Of a stretch of DNA of 64,000 nucleotides, positions 18,897 to 27,860 are shown in pieces. Source of the stretch: Archaeoglobus sp. JdFR-24. Lineage in GTDB: Archaea; Halobacteriota; Archaeoglobi; Archaeoglobales; Archaeoglobaceae. The stretch is from NCBI GenBank assembly GCA_002011215.1, contig MTML01000102.1, positions 1 through 64,000 on the forward strand, written 5' to 3'. The translations under genes were made by a program, and so were the position numbers. The notes beneath the pieces are model-generated. The model made no database searches. It was not told the origin of the DNA and saw only the letters and a program-made list of their open reading frames with translations. Each line of letters begins with the position of its first letter. Position 1 is the first letter of the stretch.

Positions 18897-19640
18897 CTAC
18901 TCTTTTTTCAACTCTTCTCTTATTACAGCATTTGCTTTCTCAAGGTAAGGTAGTAACTCCTCTTCGGTAAATTGTCTGAACTTCCTGTCTTCTTTATTTA
19001 CTATTCCGATTTCCACACCTTCTGGAACAATTTCGGATTCGATTGCCTTACCCATAGCGATTATGGCCTTTAAAATGCCATCATCCAAGGTCATGTTCTC
19101 ATCGTACTCTTTTTCAAAGTACTCGAGGACAATATTCCTTCCTGCTCCGATTGCAGTTGCCTTGTACTCTAAAAGGGCGCCACTTGGGTCCGTTTCATAT
19201 AATCGTGGAATTTCATCCACTCCAGCTATGAGAAGTGAGACTCCGAAAGGCCTTACACCGCCAAATTGGGTGTACTGCTGCTTGAAATCACAAATCTTTC
19301 TTGCTAGATCCTTCACACTAATCGGCTCATCGTAAGTTAATCTGCTAATCTGGGCTTCTATTCTCGCTCTATCTACAAGCACCCGTGCATCTGCTACAAG
19401 TCCGGAAGTGGCGATACAAATGTGCTCATCAATCTTGTAAACCTTTTCAATTGTATCTGCCTCAAGAAGCTTGCTTGCAACCCTTCTGTCTGCAAGTATA
19501 ACAACTCCTTCTTTTGTTTTGATGCCAATTGCAGTGGCACCCCTTTTTACAGCCTCTCTTGCATACTCTACCTGAAAGAGCCTGCCATCCGGGCTAAATA
19601 CTGTTATCGCCCTATCGTATCCCATCTGTGGTAATTGCAT
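18897..19640 (-). CDS. psmA: Proteasome subunit alpha
   Basis: 247 aa. YDRAITVFSPDGRLFQVEYA is the alpha-subunit N-terminal signature and GVVILADRRVASKLLE follows. Alpha subunits form the gated outer rings of the 20S proteasome; the beta subunit is not in the window. GGAGGTG precedes ATG 19640. The start overlaps the end of pop5 by 29 bp. Confidence 0.97.
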   Translation of the reverse strand: MQLPQMGYDRAITVFSPDGRLFQVEYAREAVKRGATAIGIKTKEGVVILADRRVASKLLEADTIEKVYKIDEHICIATSGLVADARVLVDRARIEAQISRLTYDEPISVKDLARKICDFKQQYTQFGGVRPFGVSLLIAGVDEIPRLYETDPSGALLEYKATAIGAGRNIVLEYFEKEYDENMTLDDGILKAIIAMGKAIESEIVPEGVEIGIVNKEDRKFRQFTEEELLPYLEKANAVIREELKKE

Positions 19641-19986
19641 TTTTAAACACCTCCAAATATTTAATCTTGCATTTTTTTATTGTACCGCTAACTCCCAATA
19701 TTACGGGTAGAACCCTGACACCATCCATCTCGTTTAACAGGGTTATCGCCATTTTTACTTTATCCAGTGCCACACTGTTGCATTTAACTATCCCATACTC
19801 TCCATTGAAGTACTCCAGCCAAACTCCTGAATGAGCACTGCCGGTTTCTCCAAACAGTGAGATCAGATTCTCCAGTATTTTCAGTGCGACGTCTCTTTTA
19901 TCGGGATTAAAGTCATCTTTAAAGGCAATGAGCCTAAATGCAATATATCTTTTTCTGTGTCTTAAAGAAGATGGTAATCTCCTCAA
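19612..19986 (-). CDS. rnp2: Ribonuclease P protein component 2 (Pop5)
   Basis: 124 aa, family length. It begins RRLPSSLRHRKRYIAFRLI and contains FGETGSAHSGVWLEYFNGE and a basic core, matching archaeal Pop5, which pairs with Rpp30 on the RNase P RNA for tRNA 5' processing. The first codon is TTG, preceded by GGGAGTGAG. Overlaps psmA. Confidence 0.92.
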   Translation of the reverse strand: MRRLPSSLRHRKRYIAFRLIAFKDDFNPDKRDVALKILENLISLFGETGSAHSGVWLEYFNGEYGIVKCNSVALDKVKMAITLLNEMDGVRVLPVILGVSGTIKKCKIKYLEVFKNAITTDGIR

Positions 19987-20240
19987 CTCAACTCACTCCC
20001 GTGATATTGATATCGCTTGTTTACTAAAATTTATTGTTGGAGGAGGGCAGGTTTATGGGATCTTCATGGCAGCTAAAAATTTTCGGGATTCAGGTTTTTA
20101 TTTAACAATATTGCTTTACCAAACTAACATATACAAAAGCTACCCACTCTATATTTTGCTTGATGGATGATTACGAGATTGTATGATTACGAGAAGGATG
20201 CATTGTTAGCTTAGATTCCGACTTTAATTTATTAACGCGT

Positions 20241-20903
20241 TCAGTGTTCTCTAAACTCCTGATCTAAAATCTCGAGACCATCCATCAGATAATCCTGATC
20301 AAAATATCTCCTGATTATTCTTCTGAGATTTAAAATTGAGCTCTGAAAATCACCACCTATAAAACCGAAAAAGTCTCTCAACTGTCTGAAGGGCCTCATA
20401 TCTGCCTCGATGGTAGCTCCAGAGGAAAAAATCAACGGGGTGGAATGTTTTTTTGCAGCCATAATCACATCGTTCGCATACTCAAACGATCTCATCCTCT
20501 TCAGCCCTTTAATCTTTAAAAATCTGGAAAGGGAAAGCTCTACAGCAACATCCTTTTCAGCAGCAAGCTTCATGGATGTATAGTCTATGCTGTTTTTCGG
20601 AGGATCCAGAAGCATGTCAACCTTTTTTCTGGAAATTGCCTCTCTGATCACGCTTGTGTCTGAACTCAAAACACCTACAATCCATTCTTTTTTTGCAGTT
20701 TTCAGACCTTTTTTCAGCTCATTTACACTGCTGCACTCAATAACGTAAGCAGGGAAAATGAAGTCCTCTGGTTCTCTTTCAAGAATGGAAGGATCACGGG
20801 TAAAAAAGATGCATGAATCGAAGCCCATCGCAGTTAAAAATTTTTCATCCGGTCTGAGTCTGAGGATGTCAGGTCGCAGGGAATTGAATTTTTCAGTAAC
20901 CAT
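20241..20903 (-). CDS. rnp3: Ribonuclease P protein component 3 (Rpp30)
   Basis: 220 aa TIM-barrel-like Rpp30: VDMLLDPPKNSIDYTSMKL, then AVELSLSRFLKIKG, PLIFSSGATIEADMR and the closing LNLRRIIRR. Partner of Pop5 in archaeal RNase P. It overlaps the COG1325 gene upstream by 11 bp, but a 254-bp gap with no gene separates it from pop5 downstream. Confidence 0.92.
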   Translation of the reverse strand: MVTEKFNSLRPDILRLRPDEKFLTAMGFDSCIFFTRDPSILEREPEDFIFPAYVIECSSVNELKKGLKTAKKEWIVGVLSSDTSVIREAISRKKVDMLLDPPKNSIDYTSMKLAAEKDVAVELSLSRFLKIKGLKRMRSFEYANDVIMAAKKHSTPLIFSSGATIEADMRPFRQLRDFFGFIGGDFQSSILNLRRIIRRYFDQDYLMDGLEILDQEFREH

Positions 20904-21327
20904 TCAGGATCATCTCTTTTGCAGCCTCAATAACCTTCTCTCTCTTAAGGGGATAGGTGGTTATTTTGATTCTGCAGACGATTCCATCTCCACGGGAAAT
21001 TAGTTTAACTCTCCCCATATATGCCTCCTGCTTATCGATTCTTATGTGCAGGAATCCATTCTCATCAACTCTGAGATCGAGTTCATTAAGCAGGATATTT
21101 TTCTGGTCTTCCAGCAGCTTCATCAGATTATTCCAGAAAGACTTGATTCTCTTTTTTCCCGTTATTTCCACTTCCAGGTACATTAATGGATTTCCAAAAT
21201 GTCCTTCAGCTTTTGTTGTGGATATTTCAAACTCAAAAGGGATTATCGCAGATATGGCTTCCGCAACCTTTTCGGGATCCTCTGTGGAGTAAACAGTTGC
21301 GGAAATTCTGATTCTTTCAATTTTCAT
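20893..21327 (-). CDS. COG1325/DUF54 RNA-binding protein (exosome-operon protein)
   Basis: 144 aa. Conserved pieces are ATVYSTEDPEKVAEAI, the GHFGNPLMYLE strand and LHIRIDKQEAYMG, as in the archaeal COG1325 family of ribosomal L5-like fold proteins encoded with L15e and RNase P genes. RNA binding is inferred from the fold and context. Nine bp behind the L15e stop. Confidence 0.85.
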   Translation of the reverse strand: MKIERIRISATVYSTEDPEKVAEAISAIIPFEFEISTTKAEGHFGNPLMYLEVEITGKKRIKSFWNNLMKLLEDQKNILLNELDLRVDENGFLHIRIDKQEAYMGRVKLISRGDGIVCRIKITTYPLKREKVIEAAKEMILNGY

Positions 21328-21335
21328 AAAAAAGA

Positions 21336-21914
21336 TTAGGAAGATCGGAGGTTGGCTCTGAGGCTCGGGCGAGACTTTTCAGCGCCTCTGCCTCTCTTCC
21401 TTAGACCTCTTCCCCTTTTACCTGCAGAAGTCAAACCTCTGAAAGCCCTTCCCTTTTTACTGGTTATCCAGGAGAGGTTTTTGTCCGCTTTTATGTCGGG
21501 ACAAGCCCTATCAACGAGAATAACCTCAAACCATTTGTATTTTCCATCCTCTCCGACCCAGTATGAGTTCAGAACCTCCATGTTAGGATATTTTTTTGCA
21601 GCCCTCTCTTCAGCTATTCTCTGGTGGCTTTTCTTTGGAGTCCTTTTGTTCACAAGCATCCTTTTTGTTTTTCTTCCTCTCTTGAATCTCGTTATGAATC
21701 TTCCACCACGACCAATTCTGACTCTTACAACAACTATACCTCTTTTTGCCTTATACCCCAAGCTTCTCGCTCTATCGAGTCTCGTTGGTTTCTCAACTCT
21801 TACGACTGCTGGTTCTCTTCTCCAGATCTGGAGTCTGGACCACATCAATTCTCCAACGTAACTGTTATCGGGATTTTTCCATGCTTCTCTGATGTATGCG
21901 TAACATGACCTCAT
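21336..21914 (-). CDS. rpl15e: 50S ribosomal protein L15e (eL15)
   Basis: 192 aa. [38 protein letters not shown] and the C-terminal [18 protein letters not shown] are diagnostic of eL15. First gene of the long minus-strand translation/RNA-processing/proteasome operon. GAGGTG is positioned upstream of ATG 21914. Confidence 0.97.
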   Translation of the reverse strand: MRSCYAYIREAWKNPDNSYVGELMWSRLQIWRREPAVVRVEKPTRLDRARSLGYKAKRGIVVVRVRIGRGGRFITRFKRGRKTKRMLVNKRTPKKSHQRIAEERAAKKYPNMEVLNSYWVGEDGKYKWFEVILVDRACPDIKADKNLSWITSKKGRAFRGLTSAGKRGRGLRKRGRGAEKSRPSLRANLRSS

Positions 21915-21960
21915 AAATTAACACCTCATGAGCCTGATTGGAATCAGAATCTCAAGTGGG

Positions 21961-21976
21961 TTAATAAATATATCGC
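21961..21976 (-). promoter_or_regulatory. BRE/TATA promoter for the L15e-exosome superoperon
   Basis: Minus strand reads GCGATATATTTATTAA about 47-62 bp upstream of rpl15e. It is the only strong TATA region before this series of overlapping genes. Confidence 0.5.
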
Positions 21977-22168
21977 ATATCTGGTTGTTTATGTTATCTG
22001 TATTTTGTATCTATGCAACTTAGAAAGTGTCTGATGGTAATTTGAACTGCATTTTCAGATGAATCTGCTCTCGATTTTGTCATCAATTTTCTCAAAAATA
22101 TCTTTTGGAATGATTGGTTCGGTGTGGATGATTGTCATATGTCTGGAATGGATCACCAAAACTTAACA

Positions 22169-22326
22169 TCATTTAGTAGAATCTCACTCGTTTACAATTA
22201 TAGCTATGTTACCGTTTTCCCCTAATTCTGTCTTTAAAATCTCAGCAAACTCATGAAAAGCCCAGTGATCTATTCTTTTCCTCAACTTTTTGTTGCCAGA
22301 GCCTTTATATGCTGTAGAGTACATGT
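22169..22326 (-). pseudogene. IS605-type TnpB relic
   Basis: Minus-strand frame gives GSGNKKLRKRIDHWAFHEFA, then EILKTELGEN, IAIIVNE, stop, DSTK, stop. This matches TnpB around the helix LRxxxxxWxF and the second RuvC acid in xxNExxTSKT, with the expected residue after NE replaced by TGA and a second stop after DSTK. Nothing else of the element is visible, so it is a short decayed fragment. It directly abuts, and slightly overlaps, the end of the regulator gene at 22305. Confidence 0.6.
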
Positions 22327-23030
22327 GCGAACCTCTCGAAGAAGATTTTACCACGCTCGGTAAGCATATATTCGCCACCTTTCCTGTGCTGCATCACCAA
22401 ACCTCCACTAACCAGTTTTTTGATGTGAAACCTTAAGTTGCCCCCATCAAGTCCGGTAGCCCTGGAAAGCTGGCTGAAACGCTTGGGATGTTTGGAGAGC
22501 TCCAGAAGTATTTTTATCCTGATGATGTTGGATACCGGTTCGAGCCTGTCCATCAACTCTTCTGCCTCTATTTTATCGTATTCGAAGCTTGTCTGGAACG
22601 ACTTTTTGAGCGCGTCTTTGAAGAAAGCCAGCATTTTCTCCTGTTTTTTAAGCAATTCTAAAGCTTCAGAAAAGCATGTAGTGCATCTCTCGGAAGATGC
22701 ATCCTTTTCAAGCTGGGACAACATTCTTTTTTTCTCATCATACAATTCTTCAAGCTCGCTCGATTCAATCCCATCTTTTAGTGCCCCGTCCAGGAATTTA
22801 TTGAAGGTATATGTGCACTCTTTATACTTATTACAGCTCGTCTGTATCCTCTCTCTGAGTATTTCGCTGTTTAGAGTGGAGATTATGGAAATCAAAACCT
22901 CACCCAGTTTGGTCTCTACACTCTTCTCTATGACCCTGAGGAGGTCGTTGGCTATCAGATTTCTCAATTTTTTAATCTCTCCTCTTAGCTCATGTATCTC
23001 CTGTCTTATCTCACCCTCATCGCCTACCAT
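22305..23030 (-). CDS. Winged-helix transcriptional regulator with N-terminal coiled coil and four cysteines
   Basis: 241 aa. Residues 1-50 and 85-150 are strongly helical and charged. C66 and C72, then C116 and C119 (ERCTTCF), could form a thiol switch or bind metal. The C-terminal 80 residues are an ArsR/PadR-like winged helix: RFSQLSRATGLDGGNLRFHI then YMLTERGKIFFERF. The gene ends inside a TnpB relic, so its last few residues may derive from the insertion. Target unknown; it diverges from the LLM oxidoreductase at 23290. Confidence 0.7.
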   Translation of the reverse strand: MVGDEGEIRQEIHELRGEIKKLRNLIANDLLRVIEKSVETKLGEVLISIISTLNSEILRERIQTSCNKYKECTYTFNKFLDGALKDGIESSELEELYDEKKRMLSQLEKDASSERCTTCFSEALELLKKQEKMLAFFKDALKKSFQTSFEYDKIEAEELMDRLEPVSNIIRIKILLELSKHPKRFSQLSRATGLDGGNLRFHIKKLVSGGLVMQHRKGGEYMLTERGKIFFERFAHVLYSI

Positions 23031-23289
23031 AGTAATATACTAACTAAGAATATAGAATACTTTATCTATTTTTTGCTCTTTTCAGGATTTTAAGGTCATT
23101 AGAATAACTAAAAAGTTATTGAAATTCTAATAAGGGTTAAATATGAACGATGAATAATGTTCGTCAAAGTGCTTTGAATGAAGTACAATGAAGTCTATCA
23201 GAGTTCGAAGAAAAATATTAAGGAGTTTGTGAATTTCGTATCGACAAAGGCAGGTTAACATTAAAAAAGCAAGAAGGAGGATGTGGAAA

Positions 23290-24291
23290 ATGATTAAAAT
23301 TGGTATATATTTACCTGTTTATGGTGGATGGTTCCCGAGTCGCGGATCTGGTAAGGCACAAGCTGATGGAGCTTACACTATTGGTGAAGAAGAAAAACCG
23401 CCTACATATACATATGTAAAACAAGTGGCCCTTGAAGCTGAAAAAATCGGTATAGATTCTTTGTGGATTCCCGATCATATGTTAAATCCAATAAAAGGCG
23501 AGCGAGCCCCTTCATTGGAAGCCTGGACTCTTGCCACAGCAATTGCTGAAGCAACCGAAAGGGTGATCATCGCTCACACAACTCTTTGTGAGGCATTTCG
23601 CCATCCAGCAGTTCTGGCGAAGCAGGTAACCACTCTGAATGAGATCAGTAATGGCAGGTTTTGGCTTAGCATTGGGGCCGGCTGGTTTAAACGAGAATAC
23701 GAAGCTTATGGGCTTCCGTTCTATGAGCATGATGAGCGTGTAGCTCGTGCGAGAGAGGCGATTCAGATCATTAAAAGGCTGTGGGAGGAAGATAACGTAA
23801 CCTTCAACGGAAAGTACTATTCAATTACCAGCAGTATTCTTGAACCAAAGCCAGATCCAAAACCTCCAATATGGTATGCAGGAGTGTCTGAGGCGTCCCG
23901 TAATCTTGTCGCTGAAGAGGTGGATGGCTGGCTAATGCGTGGATGCAGTCTTGAAGAAGCGAAAAGGAACATTTCAGACATGAAGGAACGCCTGAAAAGG
24001 AAAGAGAGGGGCACTATAGAGTTTGCCATCCCTGGTTTGACATTCATTAGAGATACTGATGAGGAGGCTAGGAAGTATGTGGAACAGGTAACGGGAGGTC
24101 GAAAAAACGTACTCGATCGCACCTTGGATACAGGATTGGTAGGCTCTCCTGAAACAGTAGCTAAAAAGATCAAGCAATTGGAAAATATTGGTATGAATCA
24201 TGTTTTGCTACAGCTTACTCCAACTTTGACAGAATTACAAAATGTAAAGGAGTTGATTGATATTCTTAGGAAAGACTTATCTGTACAATAA
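23290..24291 (+). CDS. LLM-class flavin/F420-dependent oxidoreductase
   Basis: About 333 aa luciferase-like barrel. IKIGIYLPVYGGW, IGIDSLWIPDHM, TTLNEISNGRFWLSIGAGW and the C-terminal GSPETVAKKIKQLE are class features; archaeal members mostly use F420 rather than FMN. AGGAGG at 23275-23280 touches ATG 23281, so ATG 23290 is the better start. Substrate unknown. Codon use here (frequent CGT, CGC and CGA) looks less AGA/AGG-biased than in neighbouring genes, hinting at transfer. Confidence 0.82.
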   Translation: MIKIGIYLPVYGGWFPSRGSGKAQADGAYTIGEEEKPPTYTYVKQVALEAEKIGIDSLWIPDHMLNPIKGERAPSLEAWTLATAIAEATERVIIAHTTLCEAFRHPAVLAKQVTTLNEISNGRFWLSIGAGWFKREYEAYGLPFYEHDERVARAREAIQIIKRLWEEDNVTFNGKYYSITSSILEPKPDPKPPIWYAGVSEASRNLVAEEVDGWLMRGCSLEEAKRNISDMKERLKRKERGTIEFAIPGLTFIRDTDEEARKYVEQVTGGRKNVLDRTLDTGLVGSPETVAKKIKQLENIGMNHVLLQLTPTLTELQNVKELIDILRKDLSVQ

Positions 24292-24506
24292 ATTTGTATT
24301 ATTAACATTAAGCTAAAAATTTTTTCTGTTCAATCTTTCGTGTGAATTTGTCCTGGCTTCTCACCATGTTTAATCAGTAGTACCTGCATCTATCTGCGGA
24401 ACCCATCTCAGGTATGGGAACCCTTGTTGAGCGAAGGAGGTGACCATTTGGTAAATAGGATAACGAATTTGAATTCTCGATAGAGTTTCTCATAACCTGA
24501 TGAAAA

Positions 24507-24752
24507 TCATCCCCCCATCCTTAATCTCATTATCTGGGTTTTAATGCATTTGTGCACCTCTTCGGGAGCATTTATTAACACTTCAGTTCGTGGGATTGAT
24601 AGTACCTCACTTTCGAGTTCTCTGAGTTCGATCAAAACTGCAGATTTATCATTAAACGCTTTTATTCTATGATACCTCTGCTCAACTTCAAATCCGAGTT
24701 TAATCAATATTCTTATGAAAAATTCTTTTACCTCATCAATGTGTAACCCCAT
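24507..24752 (-). CDS. Small hypothetical protein, about 81 aa
   Basis: Reads MGLHIDEVKEFFIRILIKLG then IKTQIMRLRMGG at the end; alternating hydrophobic/charged residues look like a small alpha-beta protein. No family recognised. GTG 24773 is an alternative start, seven codons earlier. No strong ribosome-binding site, so the call is moderate. Confidence 0.45.
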   Translation of the reverse strand: MGLHIDEVKEFFIRILIKLGFEVEQRYHRIKAFNDKSAVLIELRELESEVLSIPRTEVLINAPEEVHKCIKTQIMRLRMGG

Positions 24753-24913
24753 GACATGTCTGTATGTTCCCACGAAGTTAATCAGATTGCCAACATAAAT
24801 GTATTTTTGCTGATATTGAACTACAGACGATAGATTCGCCAGGTTTCTTTACAACCTCATCTACCTCCAAAACATTATATGAAATCGTGCTTAACATCTA
24901 ATAGGTGAAGGAT

Positions 24914-25699
24914 ATGGTCCAAACGATAGAAGTTGAAATAGATGAGCAAATAGCCAAGGTATTGTTAAACCGACCGGAGGTATTCAATGCTTTCGATCTC
25001 GATATGATTGAACACCTCTCTGACCACCTTATTGCTCTTGCCGTAGATGATGATGTACGAGGGATAGTAATATCTGGTAAGGGAAAGGCTTTCTGTGCTG
25101 GTGGTGATTTGAAATGGGCGCATGGCTTTCCACATGGACCCTCAGCAGCCTTTCACGAATTGGCTGCCCGTTTGCACCAAGCAATCCTGGAAATCCGCCG
25201 GATGAGTAAACCAGTTATAGCGGCGATCAATGGGGTAGCAGCTGGAGCTGGATTCTCGCTGGCGTTGGCCTGCGATTTTCGAGTTATGGCCAAATCTGCA
25301 ATTTTACGGCAGGCATACACTTCAAACGGACTTTGTATAAATGGTGGTGGTACATTTATGCTCCCCAGGCTTGTGGGTTTGGCTCGTGCCCTGGAAATCG
25401 TTGCGTTTGATAAGCCAATCTCCTCCGAGCAAGCTCTCACCTGGGGATTGATAACAAAGGTTGTAGAGGATGGACATGCACTGGAAGAAGCAGTAAATAT
25501 GGCTCGCGAACTGGCAAAGATCTCGCTCAACGCCTTTGGATGGTCAAAGCAACTTCTCACAGACTCATTTAATACATCATTCGAGACGCATATTGAGCGG
25601 GAACGAGCAGGGCTTCGCAGTTGCGCAGCTCATCCCGACGGGAAAGAGGGCTTGCAAGCTTTTGTAGAGAAGCGTAAACCTGTGTTTAACATCAAATAG
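24914..25699 (+). CDS. Enoyl-CoA hydratase/isomerase family protein
   Basis: 261 aa crotonase fold. The oxyanion-hole segments KAFCAGGDLKW (residues 58-68) and INGVAAGAGFSLALACDFR (105-123) are intact. The catalytic-acid region reads GLCINGGGTF with Asn143 where isomerase/hydratase relatives have Asp, and the upstream position is also not Glu, so the chemistry may differ from hydration. GGTGA at 24904-24908 is the ribosome-binding site for ATG 24914. With the LLM oxidoreductase it might serve a small acyl-CoA pathway. Confidence 0.85.
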   Translation: MVQTIEVEIDEQIAKVLLNRPEVFNAFDLDMIEHLSDHLIALAVDDDVRGIVISGKGKAFCAGGDLKWAHGFPHGPSAAFHELAARLHQAILEIRRMSKPVIAAINGVAAGAGFSLALACDFRVMAKSAILRQAYTSNGLCINGGGTFMLPRLVGLARALEIVAFDKPISSEQALTWGLITKVVEDGHALEEAVNMARELAKISLNAFGWSKQLLTDSFNTSFETHIERERAGLRSCAAHPDGKEGLQAFVEKRKPVFNIK

Positions 25700-26391
25700 A
25701 TTCTCGGAGATCGCTCTGATTCAGCTAATTCCAAAACCAGCACGACTCCTCATAACACGGACTTTACAGCTCATTTTGGTCGCCCAAATGATTCGCACTT
25801 CGCTTACCTGGAAAATGTTAAACTAAATGCCGATGCAAGAGAGTATCGGAGAAGAGTCATATCCAAAAATGAAACAGAAATAAGTAGGGTTACAAGATCG
25901 AAGAAGGAAGCCAAAGCCAGTTATGGTAAGATGGGTAAAGTGGTATAATGTATTGATTGGTCGCTTTGAGAAGAAATATGGAGAGCTAATATGGAGAACT
26001 GGCTTGCGAAAGCTAAGCTAAGTGCTGAGGAAGGTGAGATAGTCCTTGAGATTGGATTTGGTACCGGACATTGCATTCTGGCTTTAATTGATAGAAAATT
26101 GGGAGACCTTATACCCTTTGGCTGAATAAAAATTTTCAAGAGATGGAACTATATGCTCTCTAACAGTTACAAATCATACAAAACAATTTCAGGAAAATAA
26201 GTTATAGGCTATAAATATGTTTCCGGATAATCGATCTTGAGACAAGCAAGTGCTTTAGAGATGGTTATTCAACCAAATCTACTTATTCATCATAATAATT
26301 TAAAAATCGATTAGCATTGATTGACTCAAATTCCTGTTTGATTTAGAGTTCTCCGGAGACATTATTAACAGAGATATTACGTTACAAAAAG
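25700..26391. other. Gap of about 690 bp containing one pseudogene and decayed sequence
   Basis: Apart from the methyltransferase pseudogene at 25923-26125 no coding frame is convincing. The part before it has only short open frames; the part after it is AT-rich and leads into the promoter of the DMT exporter. Confidence 0.5.
25923..26125 (+). pseudogene. SAM-dependent methyltransferase, N-terminal fragment with frameshift
   Basis: The first frame reads LIGRFEKKYGELIWRTGLRK and stops at TAA. One frame over it continues KLSAEEGEIVLEIGFGTGH, the SAM motif I, then CILALIDRKLG and a stop. A short duplication (AAGCTAAGCTAAG) at the junction accounts for the frameshift. The remaining two thirds of a methyltransferase are missing. 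A decayed gene rather than a sequencing error, because the C-terminal part is absent. Confidence 0.65.
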
Positions 26392-27273
26392 ATGTCAGGA
26401 AAAGATAGAATGAAAAATAAATTGGAAATTATATTAATAATTTCTATTACTGTTCTATTCTGGGCATGGGCATTCATGGGAATAAAAATAGCACTGGAAG
26501 AATTGAATCCTATAGATCTAACCCTTCTGAGGTTCTTGGTTGCTGATATGGTTTTTATACCTTATTTAACAATCAAAGGTGTCTCAATCAAACTTCGTGA
26601 TATTCCGAAAGTTCTAATACTGGGTATTGGTGGTGTAACTCTCTACCACCTATGCCTTAATTTTGGAGAAGTGTATATATCTTCAGGTATTGCAAGTCTT
26701 ATTATTTCAACAGCACCTGCATTCATTTTTCTAACTTCTGTCCTTTTTTTAAAAGAGAGAATTTTTAAGTCACGGGTTTTAGGTACTCTTTCTGCCCTAA
26801 CAGGTGTTATAATTGTCATTTTGGGTTCTGGAGTCTCTTACGAAGTGGAAAATTATATAGGGGCGTTAGCAGTTCTTATTGCAGCTCTTTCAGCAACCTT
26901 TTACACTGTTTATGGTAAGGTTATGTTTTCTCGCTATTCGCCTGCTATCCTTACAGCCTACGCTATCACTCTGGGTACTGCGCCTCTTTTATTGCTTTTA
27001 ACGCCGCAAAAGTTAGGTGAGTTTTCAACACTATCTATGAAAACGTGGTTTTCTGTTTTATTCCTTGGTTTATGCTCTACAGTAGTAGGGTATCTGGGTT
27101 GGTTCTACGTTCTGGAAAAAATGGAGGCTTCAAGGGCAGCGGTGTTTCTTCAAGCAATACCAGTTATTGCTGTAGTATCTGGGGTGATTTTTCTAAATGA
27201 AAAAATAACCTCACTTTTCGCTCTTGGAACAGTAATGGTTGTTACTGGCGTATATCTTGTTAATCGGGGGTAA
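26392..27273 (+). CDS. DMT/EamA-family transporter
   Basis: 293 aa with about ten membrane helices in two EamA repeats (WAWAFMGIKIALEELNP near the start, and LGLCSTVVGYLGWFYVLEKM in the second half). Such proteins export amino acids or other small metabolites. ATG 26392 lies at the end of an AT-rich leader. Single gene, substrate unknown. Confidence 0.85.
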   Translation: MSGKDRMKNKLEIILIISITVLFWAWAFMGIKIALEELNPIDLTLLRFLVADMVFIPYLTIKGVSIKLRDIPKVLILGIGGVTLYHLCLNFGEVYISSGIASLIISTAPAFIFLTSVLFLKERIFKSRVLGTLSALTGVIIVILGSGVSYEVENYIGALAVLIAALSATFYTVYGKVMFSRYSPAILTAYAITLGTAPLLLLLTPQKLGEFSTLSMKTWFSVLFLGLCSTVVGYLGWFYVLEKMEASRAAVFLQAIPVIAVVSGVIFLNEKITSLFALGTVMVVTGVYLVNRG

Positions 27274-27501
27274 TGTCATTCAAATACAATAGAAATACTC
27301 TCATTTTAGTATGTTTATTTAATTTTTTCCAATGAGAAAGGGAATAGCATATTTATATAAAGTCTTTTTTCCCTTCTCGTTAATTCTGGAATACTCTCAA
27401 GCCTATAAGTTTTGAACTCAAAACAGCCGAACTCAGAGTGAAGAGAAAACAGTAGACATCCTGCTGAAAGCCATAATATGGGTTCATACCAAAAATAAAT
27501 A

Positions 27502-27574
27502 AGCCACGGGCGGGCTTTGAACCCGCGACCTCGTGCTTACCAAGCACGCGCTCTACCGGCTGAGCTACCGTGGC
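27502..27574 (-). tRNA. tRNA-Thr (anticodon GGT)
   Basis: Minus strand folds as a cloverleaf: acceptor GCCACGG pairs with CCGTGGC, D-arm stem GCTC/GAGC, anticodon stem CGTGC/GCACG with loop TTGGTAA (anticodon GGT, Thr ACC), and T-arm GCGGG/CCCGC with loop TTCAAAG. The discriminator is U, normal for archaeal tRNA-Thr. No CCA is encoded and there is no intron. Confidence 0.95.
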
Positions 27575-27860
27575 ACAGAGCATGTATCTGAATACCGGCA
27601 CAGCACTTAAATGACAGTATGAAATGCAATCTCATACGTGGATTAAAAATCTTTTCGATTGATGAGATAACGATCGATAATGCCTCATATGTCAAAATTG
27701 AAGCCTGATAATTTATGGCAAATTGAAATGTGGGAATAAACCACGAAAAATACACAGATACACAACAATCACAACATCATAGCACACACCCACAACACAT
27801 TTGCGAGCTTTTTAGCAATACACCTCAAAGTCTTTATTTCCATCCACAGATTTTCTTAAA

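Noticed and set aside
19928..20170. Plus-strand 80-aa frame over the pop5 start and the pop5/rpp30 gap
   Set aside because: Overlaps pop5 in antisense, odd composition and no recognisable motif; treated as non-coding.
24434..24483. Strong GGAGGTGA followed by a TTG codon and an 11-codon frame
   Set aside because: Too short to support a gene; may be the start of a lost gene or a chance match.
27349..27501. TATA-like ATTTATATAAAG on the plus strand with no gene behind it, possible small RNA
   Set aside because: No structure, C/D-box or coding frame could be recognised downstream; expression data would be needed.
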